From positions 186,001 through 250,000 of the forward strand of contig NZ_BMVR01000014.1 of assembly GCF_014650815.1 (NCBI RefSeq): a DNA stretch of 64,000 nucleotides, read 5' to 3'. Each line of letters begins with the position of its first letter. Within the stretch, counting starts at the first letter, position 1. Positions 33,107-42,500 of this stretch are shown one piece after another. This stretch comes from Streptomyces flavofungini. GTDB lineage: Bacteria; Actinomycetota; Actinomycetes; Streptomycetales; Streptomycetaceae. Under the pieces are notes generated by a model. The model was given only the letters and a program-made list of their open reading frames with translations, had not been told where the DNA came from and did no database searches. The translations under genes and the position numbers were made by a program.

Positions 33107-34258
33107 CTACTTCTTCGGGTCCCGGAAGCGCCCGAACGCCTTCGAGAAGGCCTTCAGGGGCGAGCCGTCCGCCTTGGCCGCCCCCGGCGCGGGCGGCAGG
33201 CCCGCGCCACCGCCACCGCTCACCTCGGCGAGCGCGGCCTGCGCGGCCTCGGCCGCCTCGCGGTACAGGTCACGGGACTTCGTCATGGCGTCGAGCGCCT
33301 CGGCGTACTTGGTGACCATGCCCTGGGCGTGGATCAGTTCCTCGTCCGGGGTGAGCAGGTGCCAGCCCTGGCGCAGCCGGGTCAGGGCGCGCTCGGCCTC
33401 GGCGGGCAGGGGGCGCGGCAGGGCGGCGAACTCCCGGATCCGGTCGAGGAGCTCGGCGGGTTCCGAGCCGTCCAGGAAGACGCTGCGCACGGTGAAGCGC
33501 TCCGCGTCGTAGTCCGCGCTCGGCGGCTCCGCGGCCAGGACGACGGCGCCGCCGCGCGGCATCCGCACGCCCAGCTCCCGCTTCATCGCGAAGTCGGCGA
33601 TCTGGGCCTGCTCCGGCGTGCCCCGGTGCTCGATCACCCGGTGCCGCAGGCCCGGCGGCAGGAACGCCGCGATCGGCTCCTGCCCCGCCGCGTCGGGCGT
33701 CATCGCCTCGTGCACCACGACGTGGATGAACCAGCTCTGCCGGGTGCACTCGCGCAGTCGGCGGCGCAGCTCGTCGTCGTCCTTCGGCAGGTGGTTCGCC
33801 GCCCGCAGCCGTACGTCGGGCACCGTGTCGTGGTCCCAGGGGACCTGCTCGCTGTCGGGCCAGAACATGGTGGCGGGCGAGGGCCACCGCACGTCCCAGG
33901 CCCGCTCCGCCTCGGCGGCGAGGATCCAGGTGACGCCGTCGCCGTCCTTGCGGCGGCCCTCGGGGTCGTACGTGGTGAGCTGGGCGCGCACCGTGACGTC
34001 GTCGTCCACGCGCCAGCGGGCCTCGAAGACACGCCGGGCCGAGGGGCCGGGGTCGGCGGACTCGTCCCGCGGGTGCAGGACGGTGGCGCGGGCCGCCTCG
34101 GCGGGTTCGAGGTCCAGGAAGTCGTCGAGGACCCCGGCCGCCTTGAGGGCGATCAGGTTGCGCCGGACGTCCTGCTCGGGCTCGGGCCCGAGGTGGCGCC
34201 CGCGCCCCAGCCACGCGGTGTCGGGGGCGGTGGTCGATGAGGTGGTGTTTTTGGCCAT
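33107..34258 (-). CDS. Conserved hypothetical protein
   Basis: 383-residue soluble protein of unknown function. The ATG at 34258 begins MAKNTTSS; no clear ribosome site. The N-terminal half mentions WRVDDDVTVRAQLTTYDPEGRRKDGDGVTWILAAE, a likely beta-sheet domain, then IHVVVHEAMTPDAAGQEPIAAFLPPGLRHRVIEHRGTPEQ. A helical region follows (EELIHAQGMVTKYAEALDAMTKSRDLYREAAEAAQAALAEV), probably a coiled coil, and a basic C-terminus. No signal peptide or membrane segment. Codon use is that of a real gene. It is divergent from a DUF1838-like gene. Confidence 0.7.
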   Translation of the reverse strand: MAKNTTSSTTAPDTAWLGRGRHLGPEPEQDVRRNLIALKAAGVLDDFLDLEPAEAARATVLHPRDESADPGPSARRVFEARWRVDDDVTVRAQLTTYDPEGRRKDGDGVTWILAAEAERAWDVRWPSPATMFWPDSEQVPWDHDTVPDVRLRAANHLPKDDDELRRRLRECTRQSWFIHVVVHEAMTPDAAGQEPIAAFLPPGLRHRVIEHRGTPEQAQIADFAMKRELGVRMPRGGAVVLAAEPPSADYDAERFTVRSVFLDGSEPAELLDRIREFAALPRPLPAEAERALTRLRQGWHLLTPDEELIHAQGMVTKYAEALDAMTKSRDLYREAAEAAQAALAEVSGGGGAGLPPAPGAAKADGSPLKAFSKAFGRFRDPKK

Positions 34259-34440
34259 GGAATCGTTCTGTGGGTGGTCGGGGCCCGACCAGTATGGTCC
34301 GTGAACGCTTGAGTCTCCCACTCATGGAGTCGGCCCTGCGGGTCGCGGGCAGGCGCCTCCTCCCCGGAATCCCCGCGTCCGCCCCGGCCGGGGTGGCCCC
34401 GGCTGCGCCCGCCCGGCCGCGACCGCGCACAGTGGTCCGT

Positions 34441-35187
34441 ATGACGACACCCGCAGAGCTGCTCCGCTCCTTCGCCCGCACGCGCGCCTCGCTCGACGGC
34501 GACGAGGTCACGTACTGGTGGTCGGGAGACGTGTACTCCTGGGCGCCCGACGAGCCCTATCAGCGCGTCTTCGGCTTCGAGGGGATCAACGTCGCCCGCC
34601 TGGTGCCGGACGCCGAGGCGGGCCCGGACGCGTATCGACTGCTCACCCGTGAGGCCGCCTTCTTCCTGGACCCCGGCACCCGCGAGATCCTCGAGACCTG
34701 GCAGGACCTGCCGGTGACGCACATCTGGAACGACCCGGCGAACCAGAAGTGGCGCCCCTTCCCGATACCGACGACGGAGCTCGGCGGGCAGGTCTGCTTC
34801 AGCCTGGAGATCCCGCTGTCCTACCCCTCGCCGCTGCCGGTGGCCCAGTACCCCCGCCACTCGGCCGGTGACACGTACCGGGCCCTGGAGCTGTTCCAGT
34901 TCTTCGCCGACCGCGCCGATCTCGCGGGCCCGGCGCCCAGCGTCCCGGCGAGCATGTCGTGGTCCCGGATGTCACCGTGGCTCCCGTGGATGGCCCGCGG
35001 CCGGCGGCCCGGCGGTCTCACCTTCCACTGCCGGGGCCGCAAGCTCTCCTCGTACGCCGAGGTCCCCGAGCGCACCCGGGACTACATCGCCGGCCATCAC
35101 CCGGAGTTCGCCCACGCCCCGGAGAAGTGGAGCGAGCCGAACGAGACCAGCTGGACGTACTTCCGCAAGCTCAACCCGCCGAAGTAG
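34441..35187 (+). CDS. DUF1838-like protein
   Basis: 248-residue protein matching what I know of the DUF1838 family: a YWWSGDVYSWAPDEPYQRVFGFEGINVARL opening, a middle THIWNDPANQKWRPFPIP, and a closing DYIAGHHPEFAHAPEKWSEPNETSWTYFRKL. No catalytic motif is recognisable. The start ATG is 182 bases from the divergent hypothetical gene. Related proteins are often found with steroid or aromatic metabolism, but nothing here confirms it. Confidence 0.8.
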   Translation: MTTPAELLRSFARTRASLDGDEVTYWWSGDVYSWAPDEPYQRVFGFEGINVARLVPDAEAGPDAYRLLTREAAFFLDPGTREILETWQDLPVTHIWNDPANQKWRPFPIPTTELGGQVCFSLEIPLSYPSPLPVAQYPRHSAGDTYRALELFQFFADRADLAGPAPSVPASMSWSRMSPWLPWMARGRRPGGLTFHCRGRKLSSYAEVPERTRDYIAGHHPEFAHAPEKWSEPNETSWTYFRKLNPPK

Positions 35188-35286
35188 CGGCCGGTCCGCC
35201 CGCGCCGCCGGGTGGTCGACAACGGTGCTGCGTAGGGTCGCGGCAACCGAGGAAGTCACGGCAGCCGAGGGAAGGGAACACCGGCC

Positions 35287-35940
35287 ATGTCACTCGCCCG
35301 CGTCCAGCACATCTCCATCTCGCTCGACGGTTTCGCGACCGGCGAGGGGCTGAGCCACGAGGCTCCGTTCGGCCACGCCGGCGAGCGGTTGCACGCATGG
35401 GTGTTCGCCACCCGGTGGGGCCGCGGGCTGCAGGGCAAGGCGGGCGGCTCGGGCGGCGTCGACGACGCCTTCGTGCGGATGTTCGCTCCCGGGATCGGCG
35501 CCGAGATCATGGGGGCCGGGAAGTTCGGCTACCCCGGGTGGCACGAGGGCCCGGAGTGGAAGGGGTGGTGGGGTCCCAATCCGCCGTTCCACACACCGGT
35601 CTTCGTGCTCACTCATCGCCCGCGCCCGTCGATCGAGATGGAGGGCGGCACGACGTTCCACTTCCTCGACGCCTCGCCCGCGGCGGCGCTCGCGGCGGCC
35701 CGCGAGGCGGCGGGCGGCCTGGACGTACGCATCGGCGGGGGTCCCAGCACGGCCCGCGACTTCCTCGCCGCCGGGCTCGTCGACCATATGCACGTCGTGG
35801 TGGTCCCGATCCTGCTCGGCCGCGGCGTGCGCCTCTGGGACGGCCTCGAGGGCCTGGAGCAGGACTACGACGTCGAGTCCGTCTCCACGCCCAGCGGCGT
35901 CACCCATGTGACGTTCACCCGTACGGGCTCCGCGGGCTGA
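35287..35940 (+). CDS. Dihydrofolate reductase-fold protein (RibD C-terminal type)
   Basis: 217-residue protein of the DHFR/RibD-C superfamily. It opens with VQHISISLDGFATGEGLSHEAPFG, the usual first strand, and has VRIGGGPSTARDFLAAGLVDHMHVVVVPILLGRGVRLW, the hallmark nucleotide-binding and strand motif. Such stand-alone proteins are NADPH-dependent reductases of unknown substrate. It is read in the same direction as its neighbours but with gaps of about 100 and 27 bases. Confidence 0.9.
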   Translation: MSLARVQHISISLDGFATGEGLSHEAPFGHAGERLHAWVFATRWGRGLQGKAGGSGGVDDAFVRMFAPGIGAEIMGAGKFGYPGWHEGPEWKGWWGPNPPFHTPVFVLTHRPRPSIEMEGGTTFHFLDASPAAALAAAREAAGGLDVRIGGGPSTARDFLAAGLVDHMHVVVVPILLGRGVRLWDGLEGLEQDYDVESVSTPSGVTHVTFTRTGSAG

Positions 35941-35967
35941 ACGTTCCCGCCGGGTATGGGTGTGATC

Positions 35968-37014
35968 ATGACTGCGACGAGCGCGTCCGTACCCGGCACG
36001 ACCACCCGCACCCCCGCTGTCGCCATACTGCGGCTGCTCGGCGGGTTCCAGATCTCCCAGGCCCTCTACGTCGCGGCCCGGGCCGGGGTCGCCGACGAAC
36101 TGCGCGCCGGACCCCGGCCGGTCGGCGCGGTGGCCGAGGCCACCGGGCTCCGGTCCGACCTGCTGCGCCGCCTGCTGCGGACCCTGACCGTCGAGCGGGT
36201 CTTCCAGTACGACGAGGAGCGGGACTCCGTGGCCCTCGGGCCGCTGGGGCACACCCTGTGCAGTGACACCGACGAGTCCGTCCGCGACGTCGCCCTCATG
36301 TGGATGGAGACCCACTACCGGCCCTTCGACCGGCTCTGGTCCACGCTGCACGACGGAGTGCCCGCCGCCGAGCGGGAGTTGGGCAAGCCGTTCTTCGACT
36401 GGCTCGGCGAGGACGCGGACCGGGTCGCGGGGTTCAGCTCCGCCATGGGCGACATGATGCGCGCCATCCGCCGGGACGCCATCGACGCCCTCGACCTGAG
36501 CGGCGTCGGCCATCTGGTCGACATCGGCGGAGCCGACGGGACGGGTCTCGCCACCCTCGCGGTGCGCCATCCGCGGCTGCGGGGCACCGTCTTCGACCTG
36601 CCTCATGTCGTACGGGCCGCCGAGGGCACCCTGAGCCGGGCCGGAGTGGCCGACCGGGTCGACACCCGGGGCGGCGACTTCTTCGAGGCCGTGCCGGAAG
36701 GCGCCGACGCGTACCTCGCCTGCTTCATCCTGCACGACTGGAACGACCGGAAGAGCACGCGCGTCCTGGAGCGCGTCCACGAGGCGGCGGCCCCCGGCGC
36801 CCGGCTCCTCCTGGTCGAGACCGTCCTCGGCCGAGGTCCCGCACCCGAGATCGCGACGATGCTCGACCTCACCATGATGGGCATGCTCGACGGGCGCGAG
36901 CGCACCCTGGAGGACTGGCGCTCCCTGCTCGCGGGCGCCGGGTTCCGACTGGACCGGATCGTCGAGACGGCGGGGCCCATGTGCGTCATCGAGGCGGTCA
37001 GGGTGGATCGTTGA
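35968..37014 (+). CDS. SAM-dependent O-methyltransferase (class II, hydroxyneurosporene/acetylserotonin type)
   Basis: 348-residue methyltransferase with the N-terminal winged-helix dimerisation domain (ILRLLGGFQISQALYVAARAGVADELRAGPRPVGAVAEATG) and the C-terminal Rossmann domain (HLVDIGGADGTGLATLAVRHP, VFDLPHVV, RGGDFFEAVPEGADAYLACFILHDWND with the catalytic His region). These enzymes methylate hydroxyls, often in secondary metabolism. Two ATGs compete: I chose 35968; 35956 would add four residues and has no room for a ribosome site. Substrate unknown. Confidence 0.92.
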   Translation: MTATSASVPGTTTRTPAVAILRLLGGFQISQALYVAARAGVADELRAGPRPVGAVAEATGLRSDLLRRLLRTLTVERVFQYDEERDSVALGPLGHTLCSDTDESVRDVALMWMETHYRPFDRLWSTLHDGVPAAERELGKPFFDWLGEDADRVAGFSSAMGDMMRAIRRDAIDALDLSGVGHLVDIGGADGTGLATLAVRHPRLRGTVFDLPHVVRAAEGTLSRAGVADRVDTRGGDFFEAVPEGADAYLACFILHDWNDRKSTRVLERVHEAAAPGARLLLVETVLGRGPAPEIATMLDLTMMGMLDGRERTLEDWRSLLAGAGFRLDRIVETAGPMCVIEAVRVDR

Positions 37015-37070
37015 CGCCCGACGATCACTGACGGCGGCCAGTCGCCCGCCCTCGGTGTGCGGCCGGCGCG

Positions 37071-37949
37071 TCAGCCCGTCAGGAACGCGCGCAGCGCCGT
37101 GATCAGCGCGGCCGGGTTGTCCTCCTGCACGTTGTGTCCCGCGTCCGGCACCACCACGAGTTCGCCGTCGGGGATACGCGCCACGAGGCGTTCGGCGGTG
37201 GCCTGCGGGAGGACCCGGCTGCGCTCGCCGCGCACGAGGAGCACCGGCAGGCCGGTGAGGTGCGCGGCGAGTCGTTCGATGGCGGTGAGGATGGCGGGGA
37301 AGTCGGGCGGGCGCGGGTCGCCCTTCGGCACCCACTCGCCGCCGGGCGCACGGCGGAACAGCGCACGCATCCGGTAGGCGACGCGCGCGCGGTCGGCCCG
37401 CGGGTTCACCAGCAGCGCGGCGTCGATCACCGCGTCGAGTGCGTCGACCGGGCCGAGTCCGGCCATGAAGTCCCGTACCCGGCCGGTGCTCTCGAAGTCG
37501 ACGCCGGGTGCGACGTCGATCAGCGCGAGGCGCTCGACCCGGCCGGGGCGGGCGTCGGCGACGTGGGCGGCGACCACACCGCCGAGCGACATCCCGACCA
37601 GCCGCACCCGGTCGAGGCCGAGGTGGTCGGCCGCGGCGATGGCGTCGGCGGCCATCGTGGCGATGCGGTAGTCGTCGGACCAGTCGCTGTCACCGTGGCC
37701 GCGCAGGTCCAGGGCGACGAGGCGCGCGGCCCCGCGCAGGCCGAGGCAGACGAAGTCCCAGGTGTGCGCGCTCAGCCCGCCGCCGTGCAGCAGGAGCACG
37801 GCGGGGCCCGTTCCGCCCCAGTCGAATCCGTGCGACCGGCAGCCCGCGCGGGTGTACGAGAAGTCGCGCGGCGGCGCCGGATCGTGGATCCGGACGCCGA
37901 GCGACGCCGCCAGGTCGGTCATCGACGGGACCGTGGTCCGTCCGTTCAC
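37071..37949 (-). CDS. Alpha/beta hydrolase
   Basis: 292-residue alpha/beta hydrolase. The GTG at 37949 is preferred because GGAGGAGG lies eight bases upstream. The oxyanion region is VLLLHGGGLSAHTWDF, the nucleophile elbow VGMSLGG, the acid lies near LLVRGERSRVLPQA and the histidine in VVPDAGHNVQEDNPAA. It has no signal peptide. It is divergent from a TetR gene across two large operators and is almost certainly its target. Substrate unknown. Confidence 0.92.
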   Translation of the reverse strand: MNGRTTVPSMTDLAASLGVRIHDPAPPRDFSYTRAGCRSHGFDWGGTGPAVLLLHGGGLSAHTWDFVCLGLRGAARLVALDLRGHGDSDWSDDYRIATMAADAIAAADHLGLDRVRLVGMSLGGVVAAHVADARPGRVERLALIDVAPGVDFESTGRVRDFMAGLGPVDALDAVIDAALLVNPRADRARVAYRMRALFRRAPGGEWVPKGDPRPPDFPAILTAIERLAAHLTGLPVLLVRGERSRVLPQATAERLVARIPDGELVVVPDAGHNVQEDNPAALITALRAFLTG

Positions 37950-37978
37950 CGCGACATCCTCCTCCACCGCGACACCCC

Positions 37979-38029
37979 CTTACCTTGGCCCTCCAAGGTA
38001 AGACCCTTACCTTGGCCGGTCAAGGTAAG
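37979..38029. promoter_or_regulatory. Tandem 24-bp operators between hydrolase and TetR genes
   Basis: Site one (37979-38002) has perfect 10-base arms CTTACCTTGG and CCAAGGTAAG around CCCT. Site two (38006-38029) has perfect 9-base arms CTTACCTTG and CAAGGTAAG around a 6-base centre. The copies start 27 bases apart, and the second ends nine bases before the TetR start. Confidence 0.92.
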
Positions 38030-38037
38030 CTGGACGA

Positions 38038-38670
38038 GTGGCGACCCGTAGACGACGCACTCCCGACGAGGCCAAGCGGCTGATCCTGGAAGCCGCGGGC
38101 GAGCTGCTCGCCGCGGGCGGTCCGGCGGCCGTACAGGTGCGGGCGGTGGCCGCCGCGATCGGCGTGTCCGACGCCGCGGTCAACCACCACTTCGGCAACC
38201 GCGAGCAGTTGCTGTCGGCGCTGCTGCGCTTCGGCGGAGCGAAGCTCAAGTCCGAACTGCACGCCGCCCTGGGTACGTGGACCGACGGCCCCGCCGACCC
38301 GGCCGAGCTGGTGCGCGTGCTGTCCGCGCTCTACGCCGACGGGTACGCCGAACTGGCGCTCGCGCTGCATCAGTCGGGCTGGCGGGACACGGGCAGCGGG
38401 CTGCTCGACGAGGTCGTGGACCACCTGCACGCACAAGCGCAGGCCCGTTGCGCGGCCGGCGGCCGGACGCCTCCCACCCGCGAGGCCGTCCAGCTCACGG
38501 TGGCCGCTCTGCATCAGGCGCTCGCGCTGGAGCCGCTGTTCGGCGGCGAGTTCCGCCGGAGCGTCGGCCTTGACGCGGCCGCGCGTGAGCGGGTGCTCGA
38601 CTGGTGGACCGAGACGCTGCGTACGACCGTCGCCGGAACGGGAGCCGCGCGCGCCGAACAAGATCGGTGA
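38038..38670 (+). CDS. TetR-family regulator
   Basis: 210-residue regulator with a GTG start. The helix-turn-helix is QVRAVAAAIGVSDAAVNHHFGNREQLLSALL. The C-terminal domain is helical with no recognised ligand motif. The start lies nine bases after the second operator, which leaves no space for a ribosome site, so translation from a leaderless or nearly leaderless mRNA is likely. It presumably represses itself and the divergent alpha/beta hydrolase. Confidence 0.9.
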   Translation: MATRRRRTPDEAKRLILEAAGELLAAGGPAAVQVRAVAAAIGVSDAAVNHHFGNREQLLSALLRFGGAKLKSELHAALGTWTDGPADPAELVRVLSALYADGYAELALALHQSGWRDTGSGLLDEVVDHLHAQAQARCAAGGRTPPTREAVQLTVAALHQALALEPLFGGEFRRSVGLDAAARERVLDWWTETLRTTVAGTGAARAEQDR

Positions 38671-38853
38671 GGGGCGGCGGGGGTCGGTGACCACCGGCGG
38701 CGATCGGGCGCGGCTCCCGGCCGGACGGCGCCTGGTGCGGAGCGCGGTCGGGCGGGCCCCGGGCGAAGGTCGGGTGGTCCTCGGTCGTGGGGTTCCCCCG
38801 GAGGGGCGGCTCCGGTTCGCTGGAGGTGGGGCGGCGACACGGGGGTGCGGGCG

Positions 38854-39462
38854 ATGGACATCAATGGCGCGGGTGCGCCGATCGTGGCGGTCGTCGGTGT
38901 GGTCGGGACGCTGCTGTCGGCGCTGCTCACCCAGCGGGCGGCGGAGCGCAGTCGGCAGCGCGAGCAGGAGCGGGCGGAGCAGACCCAGGCGTGGGCGCGG
39001 GAGGCCATGGAGCGGCGTGCCTGCTGCATCGCCCTCAACACCGCCGCCCGGCAGTATCTCGCCGCCCTCACCGACCAGTTGCACGCCCTGATCCGCGCCG
39101 AGGACCCGCGCGCGGCACGGCAACGCCTCACCGAGGCCCGCGATCTGCACCGGGACGTGTACGCGGAGGCCCAACTGCGGCTCCCCGACCCGGTGCTCTC
39201 CCTCGCCGGTGAGCTGACGCACGCCCTCGGCTCTCTCTACGGCCGGCTCCGGCGCCTGGACGACGGCATCCCGCAGCCGGGCGACTCGCTCGACGCCGCG
39301 CAGGCGGAGATCGACGCGCTGTGGGAACGGCTGCGGGAGCTGCGGAGCGGGATGCGGGCCGACCTCGGGGCCTCGGGACTCGCCCGACCGGGCCCGTCGG
39401 CCCTCGAACCGCACCGTCCGCACACCGGTCCGGGCGCATCCCGGGCGAGTTCGGGGCGTTGA
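38854..39462 (+). CDS. Small membrane-anchored helical protein of unknown function
   Basis: About 202 residues. A single N-terminal membrane segment (APIVAVVGVVGTLLSALLTQ) is followed by a highly charged coiled coil (RAAERSRQREQERAEQTQAWAREAMERR) and further helices. The pattern resembles small actinobacterial proteins with an N-terminal anchor and cytoplasmic helical bundle. A GTG at 38845 would add three residues. No function can be named. It precedes the CHAT locus by about 110 bases and may or may not belong to it. Confidence 0.7.
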   Translation: MDINGAGAPIVAVVGVVGTLLSALLTQRAAERSRQREQERAEQTQAWAREAMERRACCIALNTAARQYLAALTDQLHALIRAEDPRAARQRLTEARDLHRDVYAEAQLRLPDPVLSLAGELTHALGSLYGRLRRLDDGIPQPGDSLDAAQAEIDALWERLRELRSGMRADLGASGLARPGPSALEPHRPHTGPGASRASSGR

Positions 39463-39535
39463 TCGGGCGCGGCCCGAAAAGCTCGGCGATCGGGCCTCGT
39501 CGTGGCTGACATCTCGTCATCATGGAGACCGGAAA

Positions 39536-39550
39536 GGTCAGTTGCTGACC
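39536..39550. promoter_or_regulatory. Inverted repeat just upstream of the CHAT gene
   Basis: GGTCAG-TTG-CTGACC is a perfect 6-3-6 inverted repeat ending 20 bases before the CHAT GTG start, and directly ahead of its ribosome site. It could be an operator or a small leader hairpin controlling the first block of the system. Confidence 0.45.
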
Positions 39551-39570
39551 TCGGAAGATGAGGAGAACCG

Positions 39571-42500
39571 GTGGGGGAAGAAGCGGAGAGCGGTGGCGTC
39601 CAGGCGGTGCGGGCCTGGGCCGGTGAGGCCGTCGAGCGGGCGAGGGCACTGCTGCCGGATCCGGGCACGGCCGCCCGGCCCCTGCGCGCCCATGACGAGT
39701 CGGTCGCCGAACTCGACGCGCTGTCCCACCTGTTGGACCACGATCCGGAGCTGCGCGGGTCGGTGACCGTCTGGCTCGGTGGTGCCCTCACCCTGCGCCA
39801 CGGCGTCGGGGGCGGGACGCCCGCGGACCGGGAGCGGGCGCACACGCTGCTGCGGGACGTACGGGACCCGGCGACGCGGGTCGGCGCGTCGGCCCGCGCC
39901 GAGGACCGGCGTTGGGCCGCGTTGTTCCTGCTGACGCACGCGCTGCCGCTGCAGGACATGCTGGGCGGTCTCGCGCCGGAGCCGGACGCGACCGCCTTCT
40001 TCGACATGATCATGCGGGCGGGGCCGAGCGGGGTGGCCGCCTTCTCGGCCGAGGTCCAGGAGCTGGTGGCCGAGGCGGCCGAGCTTCCGCTGCCGCCGGA
40101 GACCCGCACCCACCTGCGGCAGGTCCGCGACCTCCAGGCCCAGCCCTCGGCCGAGGGGCTCACCGAGCTGTTCACGAACCTCATGCCCGACGACGGAGCT
40201 CCGGGCAGCGATCAGCTGCGGCAGATGATGACGAAACTGCTGGGGGCGATGGGCGGTGCGGCGGGTCCGAGCGCCGGTGCGGGCACGGCGGCCCGCGCCG
40301 ACACGGGTACGCGCGACGTACCGAACCCCGGCGAAACGGCCGGGGCCAGCGCCCCGGGCCCCGCGACCGCCGCCCCCGTCGGCGGCGACACCCCGCCCGC
40401 ACCCCGTACCCCCGAGGACTTCCGTCGCCTCCTCGCCGCCTGGCAGGCCGTCAACACCACGTCCGTGGACTTCGTCAACCATGCCGGTGGCGGCGACCCC
40501 GCCGCCCTCAATCAGCAGCTCAAGCGGTTGCGCGAGGCCCAGGACGGGCTGCCGGACGGCATGCAGGACCAGGACGCCCTCGAAGGACTGATGTCGATCC
40601 TGCTCAGCGTGGCCGACGGCGCCGGTGGCACCCTGCAGGACCAGGCGCTCGGTCTCGCCCACACGCAGACGGTCACCGACTACCTGCGGCGCAAGTCGGA
40701 GGGCTCGTTCCCCAGGGCCGACCTCTTCGCGACCATGGCTGACGCGACGGCCCTGATGGCGGAGATCCGCACCGCCGGGCAGGCCGAGGACGTGGACCGG
40801 CTCCGCGCCCTGCTGCCCAGGGCCGAGGCCCTCGCCGACGCCGTCCCCGAGGACCACGACCTGCGTGCGGTGGCCGTCCTCACCCGCGCCATGGCCCGCT
40901 TCCTGCTCGCCCAGTCCACCAAGGACAAGGAGCTGCTCCTCGGCGGCCTCGACGACTTCGAGGCCGCCAAGGCCGCCGCGGCGAACAGCAGCCTCCCGTT
41001 CGGGGGCGAGGAACTCACGGCCCTGGCCCCCGACATCGACACCCTGCGTTCCTGTCTCACCGGCGACCCGGCCGGCATCCCGGACCGGGTGGTACCGCCG
41101 CCGGACGCGCCCGCCGACCAACTGCACTCCGCCGCGAACCGCCTCGACATGCGGCACCACCTCACCAAGGACCCGGCGGACCTGGACGCCGTCATCACCA
41201 CCCTGGAACGGCTCCGCGAACACATCCGGGACGGCCGCGCCCCGCGCGTCGCCGCGTCGTCCCTGTGGTCGCTCGCCGACTCCTACCGCGCCCGCTGGTA
41301 CCGGGAGCACAGCGAGTCCGACGCGGACGCCGTCACCGACACGGCGAACGAGGCGATGGCCACCCTCGCCGCCGACGTCCTCCTCCAGCACGGCGCCGAA
41401 CACCGCCTCACGACCGCCCGCAGCGGCGCCTCCCTCGGCGTACAGGCCGCCCTGTGGGCCGCCGCGCACGGGCGGGTCGCCGACGCGGTCACCGCCCTGG
41501 AACTGGGCCGCGCGCTCGTGCTGCAGGCGGCGGCCACCTCCCGTGCCGTGCCGGACCTGCTCACGGAGCGCGGCCATCCCGAACTCGCCGCCGCCTGGCG
41601 GAAGTCCGGCGCCGCCGACAGCGCCGAGCTGCCCGCCGAACTCCCGAGCACCCTGCGCCGACAGGCCCTGGAGGCCCTCGGCTACCGGCAGGACGGCGGG
41701 CTCCTCGACACCCCCACCCTGCGCGAACTGGCGGACGGCGTGGGCGAGTCCGGCGCGGACGCGCTGATCTACCTGGTGCCGGGCAGCGACGGCGAGGCGC
41801 CCGGCATGGTCCTTGCCGTGGGCCCCGAGATCGGCGTCGGCGTGGGCCCCCTGCCCTCGCTGTCCGCGGCGGCGAGCGCCCCGCTGGAGCGATACCTGGA
41901 CGCGGCCGCCGCCCGCCCCCCGGACCACGTCGACAAACAGGCCGAGGACGCCTGGGAGGAGGCCCTGTCCGACCTGTGCGACTGGGCGTACGAGGTGATC
42001 GCCCAGATCCTGCCCGGCCTGACGGAACACCTTCCGCGCGACGCCGCCGGTCCCCGGACGCCCCGAGTCGTCCTGGTGCCCTGCGGCCGCCTCGGGATCG
42101 TCCCCTGGCACGCGGCCCGCTTCCCCGCGGACGCCCCGCACGACTACCTCTGCCAGGCCCTGGTGATCAGTTACGCCGCGTCCGGCGGCCAGTTCCTGCG
42201 TACGGTGAAACGCGCACCGCGCGACCCGATCTCGGCCCCGGCCCTGGTGGCCGACCCGAGCATCTCCCTGACGTACGCCGAGCTCGAGGTCCTTGAGCTG
42301 CGCCGGGCCTTCTATCCGGGGGCGCGGCTGTACGGCGACTTCGCCACCCTGCCGCCCGACTCGGTGCCGACCGGCACGCCCGACGAGCTGCTCGCCCTGC
42401 TCGCCCAGGACCACTCGATGGTCCATCTGGCCACGCACGGCATGGCGGGGACGCGACCGACGGGGTCGGCCCTGCACCTCGCCCCCACCGACCCCGGCGA

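Noticed and set aside
39538..42477. Very long minus-strand open frame opposite the CHAT gene
   Set aside because: Arg/Gly/Val-rich nonsense without motifs, opposite a gene with intact catalytic residues and a ribosome site.
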